Shown here: piece by piece, positions 1 to 8,334 of the stretch
Layout of the letters: each line of letters opens with the position of its first letter
How positions within the stretch are numbered: the stretch's first letter is position 1
Origin: Corynebacterium sp. ACRPS
Lineage (GTDB): Bacteria; Actinomycetota; Actinomycetes; Mycobacteriales; Mycobacteriaceae
DNA: 64,000 nucleotides
Assembly: GCF_022346005.1 (NCBI RefSeq)
Contig: NZ_JAKRMY010000011.1
Span: 45,129-109,128 of the forward strand
Direction: 5' to 3'
Program-made: the position numbers and the translations under genes
Notes under the pieces: generated by a model
Told to the model about the DNA's origin: nothing
The model's input: only the letters and a program-made list of their open reading frames with translations
The model's database searches: none

Positions 1-162
1 GATCTCGATGGCAACGAGATCATGGAGATCCTAGGCCTCTCCCCTGGCCCCGAAGTGGGACAGGCGTGGTCCTATTTGAAGGAAATGCGCCTGGAGTACG
101 GCCCCCTCGAGCGGGAAGAAGCTATTGCGAAGTTGCGCCAGTGGTGGGAGTCTAAACAGTGA
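1..162 (+). CDS. CCA tRNA nucleotidyltransferase, C-terminal end (partial)
   Basis: The reading frame is open from the first base and ends in TGA, giving 53 residues that finish with KLRQWWESK-type sequence. The motif GNEIMEILGLSPGPEVG followed by a helix and a terminal REEAI..LRQWW segment matches the end of actinobacterial CCA-adding enzymes (PcnA/Cca), which build or repair the 3' CCA of tRNAs. The start and the catalytic nucleotidyltransferase domain lie outside the window. The stop codon overlaps the ATG of the next gene by one base, so the two are probably co-transcribed. Identification rests only on this tail, hence moderate confidence. Confidence 0.7.
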   Translation, partial: DLDGNEIMEILGLSPGPEVGQAWSYLKEMRLEYGPLEREEAIAKLRQWWESKQ

Positions 163-758
163 TGTTTGCCGATAGATTATTTAATGCCCTCGAGCGCAAC
201 GATCCCGCCCCTGGGCAATTACTCGTGTCCGCACCAGGGATGTTGTCCCCGGAATTCGCCCGCTCCGTCATCTTATTGGTCGAGCACAATGACATGATGA
301 CCTTTGGCGTGGACCTTACCAAGCGCTCAGAGGTGGCCATTTTTAATGTGCTCCCAGAATGGATGCCCGTCGTTGCTAAACCGCAGGCGCTGTATATCGG
401 TGGTCCGCTCAACCAGCAATCCGTCGTGGGCCTGGCGCAGACCAAGCAAGGCGTGGACCCAGATAAAGAAGAACAGCTCAACCGCCTCGCACCGCGCCTA
501 GCGCACGTGGATCTGCGCTCCAACCCAGAAGATATCGAGCCGCTGGTGACCGGCATTCGAATGTTTGCCGGTTACGCCGAGTGGGGTCCCGGGCAGCTGG
601 AGGAAGAAATCGAGGCCGGCGAATGGTTCGTGGCGCCCGCCCTAGCGCAGGACGTGGTGGCCCCAGGCCCGGCCGATTTGTGGGCCGATGTCATGAAACG
701 CCAGCCTATGCCCCTGCCGCTGTATTCCACCTATCCCGTGAATGTGGATGATAATTAA
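162..758 (+). CDS. YqgE/AlgH family protein
   Basis: A 198-residue cytosolic protein of the YqgE/AlgH (DUF179) family; its molecular function is not established. Recognisable family features are the N-terminal PGQLLVSAPGML segment, a central YIGGPLNQQSV motif, and the later FAGYAEWGPGQLEEEIEAGEW motif, which is the family signature. Length is normal for the family. GTG at 159 directly precedes ATG at 162; the ATG overlaps the upstream stop (TGATG), so translational coupling favours it. It follows the tRNA nucleotidyltransferase end without a gap, an arrangement seen in corynebacteria. No membrane segment or signal peptide. Confidence 0.9.
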   Translation: MFADRLFNALERNDPAPGQLLVSAPGMLSPEFARSVILLVEHNDMMTFGVDLTKRSEVAIFNVLPEWMPVVAKPQALYIGGPLNQQSVVGLAQTKQGVDPDKEEQLNRLAPRLAHVDLRSNPEDIEPLVTGIRMFAGYAEWGPGQLEEEIEAGEWFVAPALAQDVVAPGPADLWADVMKRQPMPLPLYSTYPVNVDDN

Positions 759-784
759 TTCCTAGCGGCCGGTATGTGATCGGT

Positions 785-790
785 TACACT
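785..790 (+). promoter_or_regulatory. -10 element of a probably leaderless azlC transcript
   Basis: TACACT lies seven bases before the azlC ATG, so transcription would begin at or within a base of the start codon. No Shine-Dalgarno sequence precedes the ATG. Leaderless mRNAs are common in Corynebacterium. The same TACACT-to-ATG geometry is seen at leuS in this window. Confidence 0.5.
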
Positions 791-797
791 GACCCGT

Positions 798-1529
798 ATG
801 CGCGAGGAAATCCACAAGGGCATTAAAGACACGTGGGCGGTGGCTCTCGGGCTAATTCCATTGGGCTTGGCTTTTGGCCTCCTGATGGTGCAATCCGGCT
901 TTAGCTGGTGGTGGACGCCCATATTTTCCATCGTTATCTACGCCGGCTCTATGGAGTTTCTCGCCATCTCCATGGTTACCGGCGGTGTTTCCGCGCTGTC
1001 CTCGCTCCTTACCGGGTTTATGGTGAATTTCCGCCATATCTTCTATGGGCTAACATTCCCCCGCAAACGGATTAATGCCCCCGTGGGCAAGGCCTATTCC
1101 ACCTATGCCCTCACGGATGAAACGTATGCCATCGTCTCGGCGCTCCCGCGCGAGGAGCGGCCTACCGGCACCCGCATTTTGAGCATACAAATCTTTTGCC
1201 AAATTCTGTGGGTAGGCGGCGGCATCGTTGGCGCGCTCGCCGGCCAGGTAATCCCCTCTTCCGTCGAGGGAATGGAATTCGCCCTCGTCGCCCTATTCGT
1301 TGTCTTGGCGATGGACTCCTTCCGCAACAATCAGGATCTGTCCCTACCGCTATCGGCCGCGGCCTTGGGCATCCTCGCCGCTTTCATCACCCCGGGGCAG
1401 CTGCTGATGGTCTCCCTGAGCGCCTATTTCTTGTTGCTCATCATTCGCTACCTGTCACCGCGCGCGGATAACGCGCTTACCTGGCGGCTGCAGCCCCTTC
1501 CCTCCACGACCGTGAAGGAGGATAACTAA
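798..1529 (+). CDS. AzlC family branched-chain amino acid exporter, large subunit
   Basis: A 243-residue polytopic membrane protein of the AzlC family. With a small AzlD partner such proteins export branched-chain amino acids and methionine; in C. glutamicum the pair is BrnFE. Seen here: the N-terminal GIKDTWAVALGLIPLGLAFG segment, the IYAGSMEFLAISM stretch and the VNFRHIFYGL motif typical of AzlC, with about seven hydrophobic segments. Its stop abuts the ATG of the small subunit, the standard two-gene arrangement. No divergent Lrp regulator gene is present, unlike the brnFE locus of C. glutamicum, so orthology and substrate are uncertain. Confidence 0.88.
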   Translation: MREEIHKGIKDTWAVALGLIPLGLAFGLLMVQSGFSWWWTPIFSIVIYAGSMEFLAISMVTGGVSALSSLLTGFMVNFRHIFYGLTFPRKRINAPVGKAYSTYALTDETYAIVSALPREERPTGTRILSIQIFCQILWVGGGIVGALAGQVIPSSVEGMEFALVALFVVLAMDSFRNNQDLSLPLSAAALGILAAFITPGQLLMVSLSAYFLLLIIRYLSPRADNALTWRLQPLPSTTVKEDN

Positions 1530-1862
1530 ATGCCGGACGGAGTCAGTTTAGGGGCGATTGCTGCAGTGCTCATCCCTGTAGGCATCGTGACCGTCTTATT
1601 GCGGGAGCTTCCCTTCTCCGCGAAGAAGTGGATGAAGGATAGCGAGTTCTTTTCGCTGCTGGGCTTGATGATGCCCGTAGGCGTCATGACCATCTTGGTG
1701 GTCTATGCCGTTGCCGGACAGGCGGATGGCACCGGCGGGCTGTGGCCGGTGCTCTTGGGCGTGCTAGTTACCGTCGGACTACACAAGTGGAAGCGCGATT
1801 CCGGATTATCCATATTCGGCGGTACCGCGTTCTACATGATCCTGGTGAACCTGGTGCTGTAG
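1530..1862 (+). CDS. AzlD family branched-chain amino acid exporter, small subunit
   Basis: A 110-residue membrane protein with four predicted helices, the size and topology of AzlD/BrnE. The segment IVTVLLRELPFSAKK near residue 20-35 is the family's conserved first loop, and a second MMPVGVMTILVVYAV helix follows. It starts immediately after the AzlC stop codon (no intervening base; a GGAG sits just upstream inside azlC), so translation should be coupled, and the two products are expected to act as a heteromeric exporter in the cytoplasmic membrane. Substrate cannot be read from sequence. Confidence 0.87.
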   Translation: MPDGVSLGAIAAVLIPVGIVTVLLRELPFSAKKWMKDSEFFSLLGLMMPVGVMTILVVYAVAGQADGTGGLWPVLLGVLVTVGLHKWKRDSGLSIFGGTAFYMILVNLVL

Positions 1863-1869
1863 GCCGCGG

Positions 1870-2181
1870 CTAGCTAAGCCCAAACTTTGTGGTGGCTTCC
1901 GTCCACAGCGCTTCAAATTGTTCTTGGTCCATGTACTGGGCGCTAATATCCGGGAACTCATCGTAGGTATCGGGGTGCGGAACTACTTCTTGCGGCGTGT
2001 CCACGTTTCCCGTGGAACTATCCGGGGTCGCTACCCCGACCACGGAATCCGCGGGATCCAAAGCGATCATGCGGTGCATGCGGCAGCGTTGGGCGTCGTG
2101 TTCTTCTAATTCTGCGAGGTGGACCGCTGAGCCCACTCCTGGGACGGAAAGCTCGGTGCGCACATAAAGGTAATTAGCCAT
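1870..2181 (-). CDS. conserved hypothetical protein, possibly DUF6881-like
   Basis: A small soluble protein of about 103 residues starting MANYLYVRTEL. The pattern of an N-terminal strand, a charged E..D.QRCRMHRMIAL central strand and a C-terminal helix containing QEQFEALWTEA recalls DUF6881 domain proteins, but this is a by-eye resemblance. ATG at 2181 is preferred; a GTG at 2187 directly adjoins the stop of the upstream transporter gene, so either start gives tight coupling with that gene. No signal peptide, no membrane segment. Function unknown. Confidence 0.6.
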   Translation of the reverse strand: MANYLYVRTELSVPGVGSAVHLAELEEHDAQRCRMHRMIALDPADSVVGVATPDSSTGNVDTPQEVVPHPDTYDEFPDISAQYMDQEQFEALWTEATTKFGLS

Positions 2182-2187
2182 GGGCAC

Positions 2188-3162
2188 TTAGTGTAGTTGC
2201 TCCTCGTCCTCCTGTGCGTACCGGGAGGCCAACACAGAACAGATCATCAGCTGCACCTGGTGGTAAATCATGAGCGGGAGGATCAATAGCCCGAGCGATG
2301 TCGACCCTGAGGCAAAGATGACCGAGGCCATGGGAAGGCCGGTAGCCAAAGACTTCTTAGAGCCACAGAACTGGATCGCGATGATATCGGCACGAGAAAA
2401 TCCTAGCTTCCCGGAGATAAACCGCGTCAGCCACAACATGAAAATGACGAAGGCTGCGGCGAAAACCACGAGGAACACGATCTCCCAGATAGAGATGGAG
2501 GACCAGATTCCATCGACCACGCCCTTAGAAAATGCGGAATAGACCACCATGGCAATGGAGCCGCGGTCGACCACCTTTGTGGCCTTGCTCTGAGCGAAGT
2601 CCGCAATCCAGCGCCGGGTTAATTGGCCCAATATGAATGGCGCGAGAAGCAAGAGGGAGATTTCCCCAAAGACGGAGGTATCGATATGTAGGCCGGAACC
2701 GGTACCCATGAGCACCATGACCAGGACAGGCGTGATGAAGACGCCGGCCAAGTTAGAGGTTGAGGCGGAGACAATTGCTCCAGATACGTTGCCCTTGGCA
2801 ATGGAAGTAAAAGCCACGGAAGACTGCACGGTGGACGGGACCAGCGTAAGGAATAGGATCCCCATGTACATATCGTCAGTGATGAACTCGGTAAGGGGCC
2901 GCAGGGCCAGACCGATGAGGGGATAAATCACGAACGTGAAAGCAAGAATCGTGATGTGGAGCCGCCAGTGCTTAAGCCCGTTTAGAGCTTCTTGGGTGGA
3001 TAGCCGCGCGCCGTAGAGAAAAAACAACAGCGCGATCGCCACATTCGTCAGGCTGCCAAAGACGTCAGCGAAGGTGCCGCGGGCCGGTGCAATGATCGCG
3101 ATTGCGACGGCCGTAAGGATGAGGACGATGAGCGGATCCGGCTTTTTAAGTCTGTGCAGCAT
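2188..3162 (-). CDS. bile acid:sodium symporter-like membrane protein
   Basis: A 324-residue protein with about nine or ten transmembrane helices, of the SBF-like group (PF13593 type) related to bile acid:sodium symporters. Typical features are the early FFLYGARLS motif after helix two, the LVPSTVQSSVAFTSIAKGN motif in the middle (the conserved region around the ion site), and the late QFCGSKKSLATGLPMA segment. The physiological substrate in bacteria is unknown for this subgroup. The short downstream gene follows at once on the same strand. The upstream gap contains one of the parS sites. Confidence 0.85.
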   Translation of the reverse strand: MLHRLKKPDPLIVLILTAVAIAIIAPARGTFADVFGSLTNVAIALLFFLYGARLSTQEALNGLKHWRLHITILAFTFVIYPLIGLALRPLTEFITDDMYMGILFLTLVPSTVQSSVAFTSIAKGNVSGAIVSASTSNLAGVFITPVLVMVLMGTGSGLHIDTSVFGEISLLLLAPFILGQLTRRWIADFAQSKATKVVDRGSIAMVVYSAFSKGVVDGIWSSISIWEIVFLVVFAAAFVIFMLWLTRFISGKLGFSRADIIAIQFCGSKKSLATGLPMASVIFASGSTSLGLLILPLMIYHQVQLMICSVLASRYAQEDEEQLH

Positions 3163-3245
3163 GACCCAAAGTGTAAACCGTCTCGCTTGGTTCCACGAAA
3201 GGTAGTGCGGATAATTTTCTTCTGCGTACTCCCATTGAGTCTCAT

Positions 3246-3261
3246 GGTTTCACGTGAAACG
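3246..3261. other. parS site (ParB-binding centromere element)
   Basis: Intergenic copy of the palindrome GTTTCACGTGAAAC. Compared with the consensus TGTTTCACGTGAAACA it matches 14 of 16 positions; only the two outermost bases differ. It lies in the gap between the symporter-like gene and the Rieske gene. Part of a cluster described in the findings. Confidence 0.85.
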
Positions 3262-3293
3262 ATGGGCGTAGAGGGTGAAGCGTCCGCGGGGAT

Positions 3294-3659
3294 TTACGCT
3301 GTAGTGACCTTTGTACCCTCTTGGCTTACCCCAAATTCTTTGAGTGGGTCTCGGCCAGGTCCTTCAATGACCGAACCATCTTTCAGGTTATAGGACGTAT
3401 GATGCGCCGTGCAGGTAGCAGTCATACCGTCGATTTCTGTAATGGGGTTTTGTTGGTGCGGGCAGGTTTGGGAGTAGGCCTTAAACTCCCCTTCTTTCGG
3501 CTGCGTGAAGATAACCCTGTCGACGATGATCCCGGAGCCTACTGGAATGTCCGTTGCCGCGATTTCCGCGGACGGTTCTGAGCCGCAGGCCGCGAGGTAT
3601 GCACCTGCGAAAGTCGTAGCGGATCCGAGCAAGAACATGCGGCGCGAACAGATAGTCAT
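3294..3659 (-). CDS. Rieske [2Fe-2S] protein, Tat-exported lipoprotein
   Basis: A 121-residue protein carrying both halves of a Rieske cluster motif: Cys66-x-His68 and Cys83-x2-His86, the residues that ligate a [2Fe-2S] centre. The N-terminus CSRRMFLLG is a twin-arginine motif and LAAC (Cys25) is a lipobox, so the folded, cluster-loaded protein is expected to be exported by Tat and anchored as a lipoprotein on the outer face of the membrane. It is a stand-alone small Rieske protein, not a cytochrome bc1 subunit (no bc genes nearby). The electron partner is unknown. It is a single-gene unit between two parS sites. Confidence 0.88.
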   Translation of the reverse strand: MTICSRRMFLLGSATTFAGAYLAACGSEPSAEIAATDIPVGSGIIVDRVIFTQPKEGEFKAYSQTCPHQQNPITEIDGMTATCTAHHTSYNLKDGSVIEGPGRDPLKEFGVSQEGTKVTTA

Positions 3660-3755
3660 AGCCTCTACTCTATCCTGAATGGTTCACGGCCGGAACATGA
3701 TTTCGGCAACGGTTAATCATATTTCGGGGCAGCTAAAGTGAAATGGCTCAGTGTA

Positions 3756-3771
3756 GGTTTCACGTGAAACA
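3756..3771. other. parS site
   Basis: GGTTTCACGTGAAACA, 15 of 16 matches to the parS consensus. It lies upstream of the Rieske gene and a few bases beyond the stop of the next minus-strand gene, outside coding sequence. Confidence 0.9.
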
Positions 3772-3776
3772 CGAAA

Positions 3777-4001
3777 TTAGGACAGATTGCCGTTCCAGGT
3801 TGCGACCGGCCCAGCCTCGGTGGGTGTGAGTTCATAGGTGCCGGAATCTAGACCTATGTCATTAACGATGGGATGTGGCCCGTCCCCTCCTGCGGCGTGC
3901 GATTCAGGTTCGACGCGGTGGGAGTCGGCGACATAGGTACCGATGCTGAAGGTGGAAACGGCGATTGCGGCGAGGGCTGTGGTTTTCTTCATGTCTCCCA
4001 T
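3777..4001 (-). CDS. small exported protein of unknown function
   Basis: About 74 residues. MGDMKKTTALAAIAVSTFSIGTYVADS at the N-terminus looks like a signal peptide (KK, hydrophobic core, A-D-S); shown here in part, the mature part would be only about 50 acidic/polar residues ending WNGNLS. The ATG at 4001 is chosen because GGAAGG lies seven bases before it; the TTG at 4007 that would extend the frame overlaps that ribosome-binding site. No homolog recognised, no cysteine or enzyme motif. Could be a periplasmic or wall-associated peptide. Confidence 0.5.
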   Translation of the reverse strand: MGDMKKTTALAAIAVSTFSIGTYVADSHRVEPESHAAGGDGPHPIVNDIGLDSGTYELTPTEAGPVATWNGNLS

Positions 4002-4225
4002 TGTCAACCCTTCCCCGCGTTAGGTGTAGTGGCGGAGCCGAGCTCTGCGGAACCTCTATGCGAGTTCTAGGAATGCCCACAGGAATCCCCGTAGGTTGAG
4101 ACGCGCAACTATAGATGGAGTCCAACATAGGTACGAGTCGTTAAATACCCCCAACTTAATTTAGTTGTGACGAAAAGTGTGGGATTCCGTGGTTGGAATA
4201 ATAACGTCACAGTGTCATAAAAACT

Positions 4226-4277
4226 CTCCCTGACCCGTCCCTGTGTGGCGCGATTGCCGGACAGGAAAGGGAGGGAG
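4226..4277 (-). terminator. probable terminator of the SdpI gene
   Basis: On the minus strand an imperfect GC-rich hairpin with outer arms CTCCCT and AGGGAG is followed directly by AGTTTTT. It lies just past the stop of the SdpI-family gene. The rest of the 300-base gap between genes holds nothing I recognise. Confidence 0.45.
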
Positions 4278-4300
4278 AAAGAAACTCAAAAGATAGTTAT

Positions 4301-4780
4301 TTAATTATCAGAGTGGCGAGCGGCCTGGCGGAGGGCACCCAGATCAACCTCGGGTTGAGCGGCGGAGTCTGTGGCCTCCTCCCCACCGCAGCCTCCGGAG
4401 CCGCAGTTGCAGCTATCGCCACAACCATCGTCATCGGCATGCGCTTGCTCATAAAGAAACGCCGCGCGCGAGCCAAGGTTCGAGCCGACGGAAAGCGCGA
4501 GGATAGCGATTACGAAAGTGGTGACCGGAATAAGCCACATCCAACCTTCCGCGCGGAAGGCTACGACGCCGCCGAAAAGCAGCGAAAGTCCGCCAAGGGC
4601 CCAGAAGGGGCCCGCAACGGCGTGGGCGTTATCCCACGCTTCACGTGACTTTCGGATCTCTTGTAAGCGCAAGCCGATGTATTTATTGCCGGGCAACCGC
4701 TTGGTGGCGGCGAGTGCGCCCACCGCGATAAGGAAAACGGCAAGGATTAAAAATATGATTCCCACTGCGACCATATCCAT
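4301..4780 (-). CDS. SdpI family membrane protein with Cys-rich tail
   Basis: A 159-residue membrane protein. The segment GNKYIGLRLQEIRKSREAWDNAHAVAG is the SdpI/YhfL hallmark (quoted in parts: GNKYIGLR, then REAWDNAHAVAG), placed after the first helix; two further helices follow. SdpI of Bacillus gives immunity to a killing factor, but most family members are uncharacterised. Odd feature: after the last helix (about residue 115) comes a short tail with the pattern C-x3-C-x-C-x4-C rich in Gly, Asp and Cys, which could bind a metal, followed by an acidic end. It is alone on its strand with its own terminator. Confidence 0.75.
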   Translation of the reverse strand: MDMVAVGIIFLILAVFLIAVGALAATKRLPGNKYIGLRLQEIRKSREAWDNAHAVAGPFWALGGLSLLFGGVVAFRAEGWMWLIPVTTFVIAILALSVGSNLGSRAAFLYEQAHADDDGCGDSCNCGSGGCGGEEATDSAAQPEVDLGALRQAARHSDN

Positions 4781-4980
4781 AGTTTAATCCTGCAACGCGA
4801 TATTGGAAATTAAGCTACGGGGCTTGTGTCTTAAATATAAGGCGGCTCGGGTAATATTCAATTTGGATCGATCGATAGATATTCGCTCGATTTTGCACCT
4901 GCACCACGTTGTCTCTCCTTCCGTCGAACCACACACAAGTGAGTCCCCGGACTGGGAACACCTAACCTGATTGTGATTGC

Positions 4981-6192
4981 ATGAATCTCAAGAAAATAGC
5001 GGACTCTCTCCTTTTCCGCATCGTTCTCGCCATCGTGCTTGGCATTGTCGTCAGCTTCTTTGCGCCCGAATGGTTCGGTCGAGCCTTTGCCACCTTTAAC
5101 GGGCTCTTTGGTAACTTCCTCAACTTCTTCATTCCTGTGCTGATTTTCGCCCTTGTCGCCCCGGCGATCGCCGGTCTTGGCAAGGGCGCAGGAAAATGGT
5201 TGGGGGTTACGGCGGGCATCGCCTACGGTTCCACCATTCTCTCGGGATTGATTGCCTATGGCCTGGCACAGTGGCTCTATCCTTCGATGCTGGCGGGCCA
5301 AACCCTAGTGACCAACGTATCGGACGTGGACGAAGGCTCCCTCTCACCTTATTTCGAGGTGGAGATGGCACCACCGTTTGAGGTGATGACGGCGCTATTG
5401 CTTTCCTTCTGCATTGGTGTCGCCATGACGTCGGTGAAGTCCGATACGCTCTATACCGTCACCAAGGAACTGGAAAATGTGGTGGTTAAGGTCATTTGGG
5501 GATTCGTTATTCCCATCTTGCCGTTCTACATTTTCGGCATGTTCCTTGGCCTGGGTATGAATGGCAATATTGGCGACGTCCTTTCTGCCTTTGCGAAGGT
5601 ACTGATCCTGGCAGTGGTCATGACGCTGGTGTACCTCGTGCTCCAGTATGTGGTTGCCGGTGCAATCGCAGGAAAGAATCCTTTTAAGGCCCTGCGGAAT
5701 ATGCTGCCGGCATACTTCACTGCATTGGGTACGTCATCTTCTGCTGCGACCATTCCGGTGTCTTTGGAATCCAGCTTGCGTAACGGCATTTCGAAGCCGG
5801 TCGCGAGCTTTGTGATCCCGCTGTGCGCGACAATTCACCTGTCCGGGTCCATGATGAAGCTGACGCTTTATGCCTTCGCCATCGTCTTTATGGCGAATAT
5901 GGATATCAGCACTGGCACCGGCCTTGGCTTTATCTTCCTGCTGGGAATCATGATGATCGCCGCACCAGGCGTGCCGGGTGGTGCCGTTATGGTGGCCGTT
6001 GGCCTTTTGGCGGATATGATGGGCTTCGATGACGGAATGGTGGCGCTGATGATCGCCGCTTATATAGCGATTGACTCCGTCGGCACCGCAGCGAACGTGA
6101 CCGGCGATGGTGCCATTGCGATGGTCGTCGATAAGTTCGCCCGCGATAAGGTCGATACTCTCAATGAAGAAGAGGCGGAGACTGCGGCCTAG
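4981..6192 (+). CDS. dicarboxylate/amino acid:cation symporter (DAACS family)
   Basis: A 403-residue inner-membrane symporter of the GltP/SstT/DctA family, which takes up glutamate, aspartate, serine or C4-dicarboxylates with H+ or Na+. Diagnostic motifs are GTSSSAATIP in re-entrant loop one (around residue 255), the MMKLTLYA helix, the second hairpin APGVPGGAVM, and NVTGDGA near residue 370 that holds substrate and cation ligands. No clear Shine-Dalgarno precedes the ATG, so the start is supported by frame and family length rather than by an RBS. A strong terminator follows. The exact substrate is not predictable. Confidence 0.88.
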   Translation: MNLKKIADSLLFRIVLAIVLGIVVSFFAPEWFGRAFATFNGLFGNFLNFFIPVLIFALVAPAIAGLGKGAGKWLGVTAGIAYGSTILSGLIAYGLAQWLYPSMLAGQTLVTNVSDVDEGSLSPYFEVEMAPPFEVMTALLLSFCIGVAMTSVKSDTLYTVTKELENVVVKVIWGFVIPILPFYIFGMFLGLGMNGNIGDVLSAFAKVLILAVVMTLVYLVLQYVVAGAIAGKNPFKALRNMLPAYFTALGTSSSAATIPVSLESSLRNGISKPVASFVIPLCATIHLSGSMMKLTLYAFAIVFMANMDISTGTGLGFIFLLGIMMIAAPGVPGGAVMVAVGLLADMMGFDDGMVALMIAAYIAIDSVGTAANVTGDGAIAMVVDKFARDKVDTLNEEEAETAA

Positions 6193-6206
6193 TTTCCCGT
6201 GAAACA
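6191..6206. other. parS-like site (degenerate)
   Basis: AGTTTCCCGTGAAACA, 14 of 16 matches to parS with one change inside the core (A to C at position 7). It overlaps the stop codon of the symporter gene. Binding by ParB would be weaker than at the intact sites. Confidence 0.5.
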
Positions 6207-6211
6207 TTTGC

Positions 6212-6263
6212 GCCCCCTGGCTTCCCCACCCAACAAATGTGGGAGGAAGCCAGGGGGCTTTTT
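6212..6263 (+). terminator. strong intrinsic terminator after the symporter gene
   Basis: A 14-bp perfect stem (GCCCCCTGGCTTCC paired with its complement) extended by an imperfect inner stem, followed by TTTTT. It separates the plus-strand symporter gene from the oppositely oriented trpA. Confidence 0.92.
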
Positions 6264-6284
6264 GGCGCTACCGTCCGGAAGGCT

Positions 6285-7127
6285 CTAACGCTTGGTCGCT
6301 TCCTTCATCGCGGAGATGAAGTCGGTCAGCTCAGCGTGCAAGGCATCGGCATCCTCGATCGTCCCAGCGGCACCGGTTTCACGTGAAACATGGCGGTCGA
6401 TGATCTTGGTGATCGCGGACCCAGTAATGGCGCCCGCGGCGTTTGCGGCGATGGCATCGGCGACGTGCTGCGGTGAGGAGATACCGAAACCGAGCAGCAC
6501 CGGTGGACCATCAAAGCGCTGAATGCTGGCGACGACCTCGTCGAGGCCGGTGGTCTCGGATTCCTTCTCGGTTCCCGTGACGCCATCACGGGAGATGGCG
6601 TAAATATATCCCTGTGAATGCTCGGCAACGCCGGCGAGCGTGCGCTCCGCGGCGCGCGCGGGGGCGATGAAGATGGGGTCGATACCGGCTTCTTTTGCCG
6701 CGGCGATGAATGGGGCGCCTTCGCGTACGGGGACATCGGGAAGCAAAATGCTATCGGCGCCAGCGTCCGCGAACTCCGCATAGAATTGCTCCACTCCGCG
6801 GGCGAAGGCAACGTTCCCATAGATCAACATGCCGATGGGCAAATCAGGGAACTCGGAACGAATCGTCCGCACCTGATCCAAAGCACTATCAAGAGTTGCT
6901 CCCCCATCGAGGGCGCGGATATGCGAAGCCTGGATGGTGGGACCATCCGCCACTGGGTCAGAGAAGGGGACGCCGAGCTCCAAGGCGTCGGCCCCGGCGG
7001 CGACTGCGGTCCGGATGATCTCCAGGCTGGCCTCAGGGGTCGGATCGCCCAGCATGATGAAAGGGACAAACGCGCCCTCATTCTTCTCACGCAACGCGGC
7101 AAAAAGCTTATCATAACGGCTGCCCAT
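6285..7127 (-). CDS. trpA: tryptophan synthase alpha subunit
   Basis: A 280-residue TIM-barrel enzyme that cleaves indole-3-glycerol phosphate to indole and glyceraldehyde 3-phosphate, passing indole to TrpB. Conserved motifs: PFIMLGDPTPEASLEI near the N-terminus, LELGVPFSDPVADGPTIQ containing the catalytic Glu (about residue 50) and Asp (about residue 61), and GFGISSPQHV toward the end. It is the last gene of the trp operon, two bases after trpB. A parS site lies inside the gene and is translated as HVSRETG in a surface-like region near residue 250, an insertion-like stretch between recognisable family blocks. Confidence 0.97.
   Translation of the reverse strand: MGSRYDKLFAALREKNEGAFVPFIMLGDPTPEASLEIIRTAVAAGADALELGVPFSDPVADGPTIQASHIRALDGGATLDSALDQVRTIRSEFPDLPIGMLIYGNVAFARGVEQFYAEFADAGADSILLPDVPVREGAPFIAAAKEAGIDPIFIAPARAAERTLAGVAEHSQGYIYAISRDGVTGTEKESETTGLDEVVASIQRFDGPPVLLGFGISSPQHVADAIAANAAGAITGSAITKIIDRHVSRETGAAGTIEDADALHAELTDFISAMKEATKR
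6375..6390. other. parS site inside trpA
   Basis: GGTTTCACGTGAAACA, 15 of 16 matches. Read on the trpA strand it encodes Val-Ser-Arg-Glu-Thr. Confidence 0.9.
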
Positions 7128-7129
7128 GA

Positions 7130-8332
7130 TTAGTTCTCCTTGAGTTGCAGTTCGGGGTGGGATTCCAGCGTGTGGCGGACATGGTCGATGTCCTTATCGC
7201 CGCGGCCAGATAGTGAGACCAAGATGGTGATGTCCTCGTTTTTGCGTTTGAGGGCATAGGCCAGCGCGTGGGAGGATTCGAGGGCGGGAATGATGCCTTC
7301 CTTCTTGGACAAGAGTTGGAATGCCTCTAGGGCCTCGGCGTCCGTGATTCCCACGTATTTTGCTCGGCCGGTTGCGTGAAGGTGCGCGTGCTGTGGGCCC
7401 ACGCCGGGGTAGTCCAAACCCGCAGAGATGGAATAGGATTCTTCAACCTGACCGTCAGAATTGCGCATGAGGTAACTGCGCGCGCCGTGGAGGATGCCCA
7501 CGGTGCCGTTGTTGATGGTGGCTCCGTGTTCGCCGGAGTCGAGGCCCGCACCGCCTGGTTCGGCGCCGACCAATTCCACCGCGTCCTCGTCAATGAAGTC
7601 CGCGAACATGCCGATGGCGTTGGAGCCGCCGCCCACGCAGGCGACGACGAGATCGGGAAGGCCGCCCGTCTTCTCGATCAGCTGCGCCTTGGCTTCGGTA
7701 GAAATGACGCGGTGGAATTCGCGCACGATGGTGGGAAATGGGTGCGGCCCCGCCGCGGTGCCGAGCAGGTAATGCGATTCATGGAAGGTAGCGGTCCAAT
7801 CGCGCAGGGCCTCGTTGACGGCATCCTTCAGGGTTCCGGATCCGGTATCAACGGGGATGACCTTCGCGCCCATGAGTTCCATGCGGAAGACGTTCGGTTG
7901 CTGGCGCTGGACATCCTTGGCGCCCATGTAGACCACGCATTCGAGATCGAGCAGCGCACACGCTAATGCCGTTGCCGTGCCGTGCTGGCCCGCGCCGGTC
8001 TCGGAAATGATTCGCTTTTTGCCCATACGCTTTGCCAGGAGGGCCTGTCCGAGCACTTGGTTGGTCTTGTGTGCCCCGCCGTGGACGAGGTCTTCGCGCT
8101 TTAGGAAGATCCGCGCCTTCCCGCCGAGCTTTTTTACCTCGGTAACGGGGGTTGGACGACCCAGGTAGTCGCGCAGCAATCCGGCGAGCTCTTCGCGGAA
8201 CCTGGGATCATTTTGGGCATCAACAAACGCCTGCTCCAATTGATCCAATGCGGGGATGAGGGATTCCGGAACGTATTGACCGCCGAATTCCCCGAAGTAC
8301 GCGGGAAGGAGTGTTTCACGTGAATCGGGCAT
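7130..8332 (-). CDS. trpB: tryptophan synthase beta subunit
   Basis: A 400-residue PLP enzyme that condenses indole with serine to make tryptophan. Recognised by [13 protein letters not shown] at the N-terminus, [16 protein letters not shown] containing the PLP lysine (HKTN), the [12 protein letters not shown] substrate loop, and the [10 protein letters not shown] phosphate-binding loop. The frame is open upstream to 8545, but ATG at 8332 gives the family start [14 protein letters not shown] and begins two bases past the trpCF stop, so the longer form is rejected. A degenerate parS sequence overlaps codons 2-7 of the gene. Confidence 0.97.
   Translation of the reverse strand: MPDSRETLLPAYFGEFGGQYVPESLIPALDQLEQAFVDAQNDPRFREELAGLLRDYLGRPTPVTEVKKLGGKARIFLKREDLVHGGAHKTNQVLGQALLAKRMGKKRIISETGAGQHGTATALACALLDLECVVYMGAKDVQRQQPNVFRMELMGAKVIPVDTGSGTLKDAVNEALRDWTATFHESHYLLGTAAGPHPFPTIVREFHRVISTEAKAQLIEKTGGLPDLVVACVGGGSNAIGMFADFIDEDAVELVGAEPGGAGLDSGEHGATINNGTVGILHGARSYLMRNSDGQVEESYSISAGLDYPGVGPQHAHLHATGRAKYVGITDAEALEAFQLLSKKEGIIPALESSHALAYALKRKNEDITILVSLSGRGDKDIDHVRHTLESHPELQLKEN
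8312..8327. other. parS-like site at the start of trpB (degenerate)
   Basis: TGTTTCACGTGAATCG, 14 of 16 matches; the left half is perfect and the right half carries two changes. It encodes the Asp-Ser-Arg-Glu-Thr segment of TrpB. Confidence 0.5.
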
Positions 8333-8334
8333 GG

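Noticed and set aside
2004..2019. CGTTTCCCGTGGAACT, possible parS
   Set aside because: Four mismatches to the 16-base consensus including two inside the core; other CACGTG occurrences (for example 4650, 36644) also lack the flanking TTT/AAA arms.
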